Origin: Anthopleura xanthogrammica
Lineage: Eukaryota > Cnidaria > Anthozoa > Actiniaria > Actiniidae
DNA: 64,000 nt
NCBI GenBank assembly: GCA_964019055.1
Contig: OZ025215.1
Location: forward strand, 6,861,770-6,925,769
Direction of reading: 5' to 3'
The position numbers and the translations under genes are program-made. Each line of letters opens with the position of its first letter. Position 1 is the stretch's first letter. Positions 21,047 to 30,000 of this stretch are shown here, piece by piece. A model generated the notes under the pieces. It ran no database searches, had not been told where the DNA came from, and saw only the letters and a program-made list of their open reading frames with translations.

Positions 21047-24000
21047 TATGGTGTGATTGCGAGGGGAGGGGTGGTCTGTTCAGGGGTATTCAGGAATTTA
21101 GACCACCCCTCCCCCTACATTCTCAAGGGGGTATTCAGGAATTTAGACCACCCCTCCCCTCGCAATCACACCATACGGGGGGGGGGGGGGGGGGGATACT
21201 ACTGGAATCCACAGAGTGGCTCTTAACCAAACGTGGTGATTAACCACATTTCAGTTGAGTTTATTTGATGTCCTGTTTTCTCCCTTTTCTCCGGTTTTGC
21301 CTCCCTCCTTAAAAACAGCATCTGAGTTGAGTGTTGTGTGTTGTAAATAGTGAATGTTATTATAGTGGTTGTGCGTGTGGAGCGAACCTCATGGAAGAGC
21401 CCAGTACAGGTAGTAATGGTTATAAAATATATGGAAAAGTTAAAGTAAGAAAGATTAACAAATGAATTATTTGTCTTAGATTTCTGGAAAAAAGAGCGAA
21501 AACAAGCCAGTGATGTACGTCCAGTGCTTGTCCCACGGCAATGATTGGATGACAGGGACCCAATGCATGTATATTGCTGATAAGGTAATGAACTTAATGT
21601 AACGAACAATGTTAAGATTATTGGGTGAAAGGGCAGGACAGGACAGGGCAGTAATGATCACGACCGGAAAGAACAGCACAGGTCATAGCAGGACAGGGCA
21701 GGATAGGATAGGACAGAACAGCACACTACAGGGCAAGAGAGGGCTGGACAAGTGAGGGCAGCGCAGGTCGGGACAGGGAAAGCAGGACAGGACAGGACAG
21801 GATAGGATAGGATAGGATAGGGTAGGACAGCACAGCATAGCACAGATCAGACAGGGTAGGACAGGGCAGGCCAGGGCAGGGCAGGAACGGGGAAATGTTA
21901 CATGTTTTTTTTTGTTGATTTAACGTTTTGAATGTCTTTCTAGTTGTCTTCGCTGTACGAATTGGATTCCAAAGTCACCGAGACCCTGGATAAAGTGGAC
22001 ATCGTCATCTTGCCTGTCATGAATGTGGATGGATATGTTTACACCAGAACGTATAGCTCTGTAAGATGTAATTTATAAAACACTGTGATGTGATATGATG
22101 TGATGTGAAATATCTCTGAATTTCGCCTTTTCTCTGAATTATTCACCTCGATCACGCTCACTTAATGTGATTAATATTTACGTCTACTACGACTCGTTAA
22201 CTATTTAACAATTAGTCCTCGAGTCCGAATGGTCTACGAGTCAATAGCCTATGAGGCCGAAGGCCGATTGGGCTATTGACTCGTAGGCCATGAGGGCGAG
22301 AGGTCTAATTGTTTTAGTAAAAACCTACTAATCGGTCCAATAAAAGGATGCAAAAAGTTTTGGATTTTGCTTTAAATATATTTTTTTTGGTTTTCAAAAC
22401 CGGCGCTTTTCGCTACTAGAGGTCTATCACTAATAGACCCCTAGTAGCTCAGCCAATCACAGGGCTCGATTGGTGATAGACCATTAGTAGGTTTTTTCTA
22501 ATCACGGATATTGACTTCGCCCTTGGTCAATATTTGTTAAATATATCAAAGGAATTCTTTCCTCTTGTAGCAACGTAACTGGCCAAAAAGCAGGCGACTC
22601 GTGAGATTTAGTCGCTACAACCGCTGCTATGGTGTGGATTTGAACAGGAACTTTGGTTACCAATGGGGCTGTAAGTATTTTGATCGTATTTCAAATCTCC
22701 GGAGTAATTTGGTCCATCGAGGGGAGGGGAGGGAAGATAGCTGGTTGGGTGGGTTCAGCTAATTTATAAGCTAAACTAGACGAAACTGTATTCGTTTGGA
22801 GTAAATATTGACAGGAGACTTGTGTTCAACGTAATCGTCCTTTTATCTGTATTTTACAACATAGATTAACCAGTTGATGTACGGTTGATGTTGTAAAAAC
22901 ATCGTAGTTCCCTTACGTGTTTATCCCGGGCGCCGCCATCTTGTTCTCCCTCCCTGAGCATGATTGGACCACAAGATTCCCAATCGCGCGACCAAGGGGT
23001 TCTCATGCGCAATTCCAGAGCAGAAACCAAACATCATCGAAATAACTGAATAATGCCATCTCACGAAACAAGACGAAGCGAGGCAAAAAGTATGAAAACA
23101 GAAAATACAAAACCAATTAACTATTGTCTTTTTCCTCGCCAGTTGTTAGAAACCAATACGACAATACCATCGATCGCTGCCACAACACTTTTAGGGGTTT
23201 TGGTGCCTTTTCCGAGGTCGAAACAAGGAACGTCCGCAACTATCTGAACAGCCTTGGGAAGAACTTGAAAGGCTTCCTTGACTTTCATAATGATGGAAAA
23301 ATGGCTTTTCAAATGCCGTGGAAATACACTTATGGTTCTAATCCAGACAAGGCTGAACAGGTGAGATTATTTTACGAAAGGAATGTGTCCCAGGTGTTGG
23401 AATAGCTGGGTTTCACTTGACGTCATTTCCTGTCTCGTGCGGAATGTTCCTCAGCTGAATCGCAAGTTTTCAATAGAATTCTTTCTGGTTGACAGCACAT
23501 GGTGGTCAGTGTTTGACCACCATTTGGAGCAGATAGTGAGATTCAAAGACTTTTATCAGCTGATTGAAACCCAGCTATACTGAAATTCTGCGAAGAGGTT
23601 AAAGGCCACAAAATTTCTTGAATACCTTGTATATTATTTTGTCATGTTTGTTTTCCACGCGCCATAGGGGTTTGGTTTTACTGAGGAGTACTTCCACATG
23701 TCACGTGGTGCGAGGACGCCGCGCGAACAAAACATGAGCGCTTACTTAATTAAAAAAAAAAAGAATAGAAAAATAAAAAAATATCTATATAAAAAGTAGA
23801 GCTTGGTAAATCTTGTAAATTGGTATCCTATAGCCCCTGTTCAGAGTGCTGTCAAAGTAATCAAGTCAAGCAGTAATCTATTTTTCGGCATTTCATATCA
23901 TTAGGCCCAGTTCAAACGTCGAACTTCACATGAGCCGAACGCATTGGAAAACAATGGATAATAAGGCGGTCTTTTTTGATGTTATTAGGTTCGGCTCATG

Positions 24001-24538
24001 AGAAGATCGATGTTTGAACTGGGCCTTACTAAAACCATTCCATAATGTTTGTTTATATCTTGGTCTACAGAAAAGGGCTGCTGTCGAGGCCGCCAAAGCT
24101 GCTAAGAAAACTGGTTACGGTCAATCGTATTATAGCTGTTGTGAAGCAGTCTACACGGGTAAATACTGGTTTTTGACACGGGGGGGGGGGGGGGTATTTA
24201 GGGAACGCTCATATGTGGTCACCTTGTGGAGAAGGGTCGGGTTGGAGGATTTAGTACGTGGAATCAAACCGGCTCAGATGTGAGGGTTGAGTGCACTACA
24301 GTTCTTGGTTCCCCTCATGATCACAAGCAAATGTAAATGACCTTAATGCCAGTGGATTACATTTCGTTGCCTTTCAGGACGACATGGTGGGTCTAGCGTG
24401 GACTGGGTCTATGGCCAGTTGAAGGTGAAGTACACGTACGAAGTGTCGATGAGTGCAAGAAGGGGCTATAGACTCAGCACTGTAGGACAAGGATTACTAG
24501 CAGGAATTAATGCTCTTGTCAGTACAATGCAACTGTAG
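19413..24538 (+). CDS. M14 zinc carboxypeptidase, copy 1 (zinc-ligand Glu replaced by Asp)
   Basis: Nine exons: 19413-19495, 19717-19801, 20690-20788, 21480-21584, 21944-22060, 22571-22670, 23143-23360, 24071-24158, 24378-24538. Together they give 351 residues with matching phases. Residues 1-27 form a signal peptide. The catalytic fold starts at once (WHDTYHNL near 46-53), so the roughly 90-residue activation domain of digestive procarboxypeptidases is missing. Bovine carboxypeptidase A equivalents: His69 is H108, Glu72 is D111 (motif HGND instead of HxxE), Asn144-Arg145 are N188-R189, His196 is H245, Tyr248 is Y297, Glu270 is E320. The oxyanion Arg127 falls on P168 (WPKSR). Cys138-Cys161 correspond to C182 and C209. 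V306 at position 255 suggests an A-type, hydrophobic pocket. AATAAA is at 24781. Activity is doubtful given D111 and P168. Confidence 0.93.
19512..19626. repeat. (CCTTGT)n hexamer satellite, intron 1 of copy 1
   Basis: About 19 perfect hexamers right after the exon 1 donor. The orthologous place in copy 2 (27203-27606) holds a much longer array of related units. Confidence 0.97.
19857..20640. mobile_element. Insertion in intron 2 of copy 1, with internal tandem repeats
   Basis: Copy 2 passes from CTAGAGAGGGCTGAAA to ATATCACATGTCAAC within about 50 bases, while copy 1 has roughly 780 extra bases. Within it (20270-20500) a unit of about 65 bp with CTGATCTAAGTCAGGGCA and CACAGATCGA repeats four times with divergence. 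The element class is not clear. Confidence 0.7.
21006..21195. repeat. Inverted repeat capped by poly-C and poly-G, intron 3 of copy 1
   Basis: A run of about 40 C (21006-21045) followed by GTATGGTGTGATTGCGAGGG and AGGGGTGGTCT is mirrored by AGACCACCCCTCCCCTCGCA, ATCACACCATAC and about 18 G (to 21195). A direct repeat GGGGTATTCAGGAATTTAGA lies in the loop. The whole could fold into one long hairpin. Confidence 0.92.
21200..21330 (+). mobile_element. SINE fragment adjacent to the poly-C/G hairpin
   Basis: GGAATCCACAGAGTGGCT and TTCTCCGGTTTTGCCTCCC resemble the tail and body of the 15898-16075 SINE family. The tRNA-like head is absent. Confidence 0.45.
21615..21895. repeat. Degenerate GGGCA/GGACA pentamer-rich tract, intron 4 of copy 1
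   Basis: Imperfect GGACA, GGGCA and GGATA units fill the intron. The matching intron in copy 2 contains the same start but then a perfect (GGGCA)n array of about 1.34 kb. Confidence 0.9.
22203..22500. mobile_element. MITE in intron 5 of copy 1
   Basis: Copy 2 reads directly from GTTAACTATT into CACGGATA, while copy 1 has about 297 extra bases here. The insert has a left palindrome (GAGTCAATAGCCTATGAGGCC and its complement) and a right one (AGGTCTATCACTAATAGACC), with outer ends ACAATTAG and CTAAT. Confidence 0.8.
23402..23582. mobile_element. MITE in intron 7 of copy 1
   Basis: Terminal arms AGCTGGGTTTCA and TGAAACCCAGCT bound a 180-bp insert absent from copy 2, which runs from GTGTTGGAATAT straight into different sequence. 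A degraded relative lies at 2925-3080. Confidence 0.85.
23904..24028. mobile_element. Short MITE in intron 7, copy 1
   Basis: The arms TAGGCCCAGTTCAAACGTCGA and TCGATGTTTGAACTGGGCCT are inverted repeats with inner arms GAGCCGAACG / GGTTCGGCTC. The same element sits in intron 7 of copy 2 (33531-33655), so it predates the gene duplication. Confidence 0.9.
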
Positions 24539-24571
24539 TAAAATGATGTTATTCAACTGAACAATATCAGA

Positions 24572-24740
24572 GTAAAATTTCTTTGTTGGTTGGTATCATA
24601 ATTCAAACATAAATTGTATCCTCAACCATAAATAATAATAATAATAATACATTTAGCCCTGAGGATGGGCAATTAAGCCCGAAAGCTTGGCAAAATAAAT
24701 GTCAATTTATGGTTGAGGATACAATTTATGTTTGAAATAT
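24572..24740. mobile_element. Hairpin retroposon-like insert in the 3' end of copy 1
   Basis: The insert is flanked by the direct repeat AATATCAGAGTA, present once in copy 2 (about 34145). Its ends carry an inverted repeat of about 29 bp (AAACATAAATTGTATCCTCA and complement). The centre has AATAATAAT and CCTGAGGATGGGCAATTAAG followed by CCCGAAAGC. It lies between the stop and the AATAAA of copy 1. Confidence 0.8.
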
Positions 24741-25020
24741 CAGAGTACTTGTTAGCATCTTCTGATAAGCTCTAGATATGAATAAAACAGTATGTCGTTA
24801 ATCACCAAAGCGTCTGTCATATTTTTTATCAGTCCTGCTCTTGTATTGAAAGGGAATGCAATATATATATATAGCTCATGAAAACTAGTTTGCTGACTCT
24901 TAAAGTCGTCGCTCGCATTGCTCGCTTCAGTGATCTTTAGTTGCGCGCCCTAAGCGCGACGTTTCATTGCTCGCTTTTTATTCTATCGCTAATCGCGACG
25001 TTTCAATGAGTTCTATTTCA

Positions 25021-25665
25021 CAGCACTAAATGGGATTTTACACGCGGAACGACTCGTGCGAAAAAATGCTGTAACACAAATAAACGTGCAGAAAATTCAT
25101 TATTAGTTGTAGCATATTTTCGAAGTTAAGCCAAAAACATGCATGACTTACAGGACATCAATAGGGCTTTTTCAAAAATGGCGGACAGTTAGCTTAAAAT
25201 GATAGAGACCTTTTTTAACACCTTGAACAATCATTCACATGTCTCTATCATTGCAAGCTCACCTCATGCACGTGCACGTTCTAACGAGTTTTATTGTAAG
25301 CTCTATTGTGTTAACGTGAATAAATAAAACTTTCTTACTTAACTTACTTACTCATGTCTCGCTTTGATGCAAAGTCACGACTACCTTTCAAGATGGCGCA
25401 GAGAACTTTGAAGGGAACTATTATGAATCAGCTTCTATAAATGAAGGCTGCATGGTATTAACTCAAGTGCAGCATTAATATAACTACTAACTATTTACTT
25501 TTAGTATTCAAAAATTACGAATGAAAGATATATATCAGTTTTGTCAATAAGCCTTTTCATAGTCTCGCGGCGCCATTTTTAATTAGGTCCAAGGTCAAGG
25601 TCATTAAGGACAAAACCTCAGGCTTTCACGCGTCGGATTTTATATTTGTTGCGAATGGCAGTGTA
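25021..25665. other. Spacer between the two carboxypeptidase duplication units
   Basis: No gene was recognised. AT-rich with several short palindromes; a CGCGAC/GCTCGC-rich stretch at the left edge is shared with 34330-34440 and 35450-35520. Confidence 0.4.
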
Positions 25666-26234
25666 GAGGAAGGGGAATAGAGTAGAAAGGCAGGCGTGCG
25701 CGAGTTCGACGTGCCAGCAAACCCACAGCCCATAATTATAAGTCATGGAAAGGACTATTAGATCGCAAAGGACCTTTCTATATCCCAACATGGAACAATG
25801 AACGTTGTCAAATTTCTCAAATTGCTCGACATTTCAACAAAATGATGTAAAATATGGAAACCTATCTTTTTTAGAAGAAGTAGCTCCCTGCGCCACTGGT
25901 GATCACACATGCATTAGTCTACAATCAAAAATAGTGGTCACTAAATCCGTGAAATAAAAATTGCTTGTTAAAGTTTGTAATAGTTACCCGTTAAAAATAA
26001 TTATAGTTACTTGACAAGAATAATTTCAAGAGATGAATGTGCAACTCAGCACGATCAAGATCAGTATTAGCAGAGCTGTTTCTTTGACTTAAATTAACTG
26101 CAGACTGTACAAACAAAATTTCTACAAATTTACGCAATATTTGGTTAAACGTTTATGTGCAAATGTATACATTTGATGATAAAAACGATTTGGATAAATT
26201 AAAAACTAATTTTAACCAAGGGTTAATTTAATTA

Positions 26235-26712
26235 GAGTGATTACAATAAACCCGTTCAACAAAATCTTTTAGTCAAAGTCTACGACTATCTGCTTGCGTG
26301 TATTAGTGTGTATTAGCCTAGTGTAACTAGCTCATGTGTGAATACTACAACTTTATTGGTTAAATTTAGCAAGACGAAATAACGGTCTCATTCTACTGAA
26401 AAACAATATTTTTACTACGAGTCATTTGCTTTACAAACTTTATAAACTGTAAATAAGTAAGTAATTCATTCCGTGTAAAAGATTGAATTAAAGCTTTGCC
26501 GTTTTGCCTTCTACAATCTTTCCAGTTATCCGATTTGGAAAATACATATAAATGTCAATAAACATGTATAGACTACATTCATTTGTTGTCTGTTTAATAA
26601 TTTTTGTTTTAGTTAGACTATTTGTAGTCTACTTGGAGTCTATCAGTTAGTACTTGTGGTTAATAGTGTGTGTTAGTCTAGTAATTGTTGAACGGGTTTA
26701 TTGCAATCACTC
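26235..26712. mobile_element. MITE with 28-bp terminal inverted repeats and TA target duplication
   Basis: The left end GAGTGATTACAATAAACCCG and right end CGGGTTTATTGCAATCACTC differ at one base in about 28, extending to TTCAACA/TGTTGAA. TA flanks each side (26233-26234 and 26713-26714), as for Tc1/mariner-type elements. No transposase is present. It is missing at the matching position of unit 1 (about 19100). Confidence 0.92.
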
Positions 26713-26723
26713 TATCCAATTAA

Positions 26724-26880
26724 TGTTATGTATTCACACGTTTGTACAAATGTTTATACAAACTAAATTTTCGAATTTAAGGTATATAAATCAAATCTTA
26801 CAACTACGATAATTCACTCCCTACTTGGATTCACAAGAGGAAGTGCATGCACGGATTAAACACTATGAGAATGCACCAGT
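26724..26880 (+). pseudogene. Extra truncated promoter and exon 1 of the carboxypeptidase
   Basis: A third copy of the 5' region: TATATAAA near 26781, then TTGGATTCACAAGAGGAAGT and ATG at 26846 in the same context as 19413 and 27098. After four codons it joins AAACACTATGAGAATGCACC, the upstream flank of the intact copy. It therefore lacks the signal peptide and donor and cannot encode the enzyme. Confidence 0.75.
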
Positions 26881-27033
26881 TGAAAGTATCTTAAAAAGTA
26901 TTTTTTTCGGCTCAGTTTTTGGCAGGTTTTTCAATTTTATGAGTCCAATGTATTCACACGTTTGTGCAAATGTTTGTGTTAACAATGTTTGTACACACAT
27001 TTGTATATACAAACAGAATTTGCAAATTTAACG

Positions 27034-27041
27034 TATATAAA
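27034..27041 (+). promoter_or_regulatory. TATA box of carboxypeptidase copy 2
   Basis: TATATAAA 64 bases before the ATG at 27098, identical in spacing to copy 1. Confidence 0.7.
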
Positions 27042-27097
27042 TCACATCCAACAACTACGATAATTCACTCCCTACTTGGATTCACAAGAGAAAGTGC

Positions 27098-30000
27098 ATG
27101 CACGCATTTGCTCTTGGTTCAATCATGCTATCAGTGTTCATTGCTGTTGTAGCACTGCTTCCAGCTTTTCTGGCACACAGGTGAGAATTAATGTTTTTTA
27201 ATCCTTGTCCTTGTCGTTGTCCTTGTCGTTGTCCTTGTCGTTGTCCTTGTCGTTGTCCTTGTCGTTGTCCTTGTCGTTGTCCTTGTCGTTGTCCTTGTCG
27301 TTGTCCTTGTCGTTGTCCTTGTCGTTGTCCTTGTCGTTGTCCTTGTCGTTGTCCTTGTCGTTGTCCTTGTCGTTGTCCTTGTCGTTGTCCTTGTCGTTGT
27401 CCTTGTCGTTGTCCTTGTCGTTGTCCTTGTCGTTGTCCTTGTCCTTGTCCTTGTCCTTGTCCTTGTCCTTGTCCTTGTCCTTGTCCTTGTCCTTGTCCTT
27501 GTCCTTGTCCTTGTCCTTGTCCTTGTCCTTGTCCTTGTCCTTGTCCTTGTCCTTGTCCTTGTCCTTGTCCTTGTCCTTGTCCTTGTCCTTGTCCTTGTCC
27601 TTGTCCAAAACGCTGCAATTCCAGTAAGCAATTTAAAATCAATTTAAAGTGACGTTTTACCATGTTATTTACCACCGTCAGGTGTGAATCGAAACACTTA
27701 GTTAATGTTGCTATGCAAGTATTGGCGTTTTATCAGCTTAATTCTACTTTTTACTAAAGTTTTTGGTTTCGCTTTTTCAGCGAGGAAGCTGCCAGAGATA
27801 TTCCTGTAAAGACGGCAAGGAGCATCGATGACAGCTGGCATGACACCTACCACAACCTCGATCAAGTAAGTACAGGAATGGAATTATTAAGATAGCAAGC
27901 TAGCTAGCCTAGAGAGGGCTGAAATTGTTATATCACATGTCAACTAATGCAAATATTTTATGTTGTTTTAGATAGTAGAGAAGCTAAAAGAGATCAACAG
28001 CTCGTCTGACAACGTTGAGCTGTTTTCAATTGGAAGTTCTACAGAGAAAAGGCCAATGTATGCTGTCAAGGTAAGACGTGTCTTGGATTAGCAACAGATT
28101 AAACTAGAGTTACCGATGGATATGCATTAACCTTTACGCAATGTAAAAACACCCACGAATCCAGGTGGATACGAGTTAAAAACGTCTGCGCATGCTCAAA
28201 GTCCGTACGCAAATTAGTCATCAGTTGTACTATTGATGGTAAAAATATGCAAACTTGTCTCAGTACAGGTAGTAATGGTTATAAAATATATGGAATAGTT
28301 AAAATAAGAAAGATTAACAAATGAAATATTTGACTTAGATTTCAGGAAAGAAGAGCGAAAACAAGCCAGTGATGTACATCCAGTGCTTGTCCCACGGCAA
28401 TGAATGGATTACAGGGACCCAATGCATGTATTTTGCTGATAAGGTAACGAACAATGTTAAGATTATTGGGCGAAAGGACAGGGCAGCAATGGTCAGGACA
28501 GGAAAGAACAGCACAAATCAGAACAGGACAGAACCGGATAGGATAGGACCGGGTAGGACAGCACGGCAAAGGACAAGAGACGGCTGGACAAGTGAGGGCA
28601 GCACAGGTCAGGACAGGGAAAGCAGAAACAGCATAGCACAGATCAGAGAGGACAGGGCAGGGCAGGGCAGGGCAGGGCAGGGCAGGGCAGGGCAGGGCAG
28701 GGCAGGGCAGGGCAGGGCAGGGCAGGGCAGGGCAGGGCAGGGCAGGGCAGGGCAGGGCAGGGCAGGGCAGGGCAGGGCAGGGCAGGGCAGGGCAGGGCAG
28801 GGCAGGGCAGGGCAGGGCAGGGCAGGGCAGGGCAGGGCAGGGCAGGGCAGGGCAGGGCAGGGCAGGGCAGGGCAGGGCAGGGCAGGGCAGGGCAGGGCAG
28901 GGCAGGGCAGGGCAGGGCAGGGCAGGGCAGGGCAGGGCAGGGCAGGGCAGGGCAGGGCAGGGCAGGGCAGGGCAGGGCAGGGCAGGGCAGGGCAGGGCAG
29001 GGCAGGGCAGGGCAGGGCAGGGCAGGGCAGGGCAGGGCAGGGCAGGGCAGGGCAGGGCAGGGCAGGGCAGGGCAGGGCAGGGCAGGGCAGGGCAGGGCAG
29101 GGCAGGGCAGGGCAGGGCAGGGCAGGGCAGGGCAGGGCAGGGCAGGGCAGGGCAGGGCAGGGCAGGGCAGGGCAGGGCAGGGCAGGGCAGGGCAGGGCAG
29201 GGCAGGGCAGGGCAGGGCAGGGCAGGGCAGGGCAGGGCAGGGCAGGGCAGGGCAGGGCAGGGCAGGGCAGGGCAGGGCAGGGCAGGGCAGGGCAGGGCAG
29301 GGCAGGGCAGGGCAGGGCAGGGCAGGGCAGGGCAGGGCAGGGCAGGGCAGGGCAGGGCAGGGCAGGGCAGGGCAGGGCAGGGCAGGGCAGGGCAGGGCAG
29401 GGCAGGGCAGGGCAGGGCAGGGCAGGGCAGGGCAGGGCAGGGCAGGGCAGGGCAGGGCAGGGCAGGGCAGGGCAGGGCAGGGCAGGGCAGGGCAGGGCAG
29501 GGCAGGGCAGGGCAGGGCAGGGCAGGGCAGGGCAGGGCAGGGCAGGGCAGGGCAGGGCAGGGCAGGGCAGGGCAGGGCAGGGCAGGGCAGGGCAGGGCAG
29601 GGCAGGGCAGGGCAGGGCAGGGCAGGGCAGGGCAGGGCAGGGCAGGGCAGGGCAGGGCAGGGCAGGGCAGGGCAGGGCAGGGCAGGGCAGGGCAGGGCAG
29701 GGCAGGGCAGGGCAGGGCAGGGCAGGGCAGGGCAGGGCAGGGCAGGGCAGGGCAGGGCAGGGCAGGGCAGGGCAGGGCAGGGCAGGGCAGGGCAGGGCAG
29801 GGCAGGGCAGGGCAGGGCAGGGCAGGGCAGGGCAGGGCAGGGCAGGGCAGGGCAGGGCAGGGCAGGGCAGGGCAGGGCAGGGCAGGGCAGGGCAGGGCAG
29901 GGCAGGGCAGGGCAGGGCAGGGCAGGGCAGGGCAGGGCAGGGCAGGGCAGGGCAGGGCAGGGCAGGGCAGGGCAGGGCAGGGCAGGGCAGGGCAGGGAAA

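Larger units (their letters stand above)
18186..25020 (+). other. Tandem duplication unit 1 (carboxypeptidase copy 1 with flanks)
   Basis: The 5' flank (for example GAAAGGCAGGCGTGCG near 18213 and AACATGGAACAATGAAC near 18318), all nine exons and the 3' flank (GCTCGCATTG / GCGCGACGTTTCATTGCTCG near 24960) recur in unit 2 at about 25666-35520. Limits are approximate because later insertions break the similarity. Confidence 0.8.

Noticed and set aside
27082..27675. Several long open frames on both strands (RQGQ, CPCR, TRTR, LSLS, DKDN)
   Set aside because: All arise from the 6/12-bp satellite, which is open in every frame.
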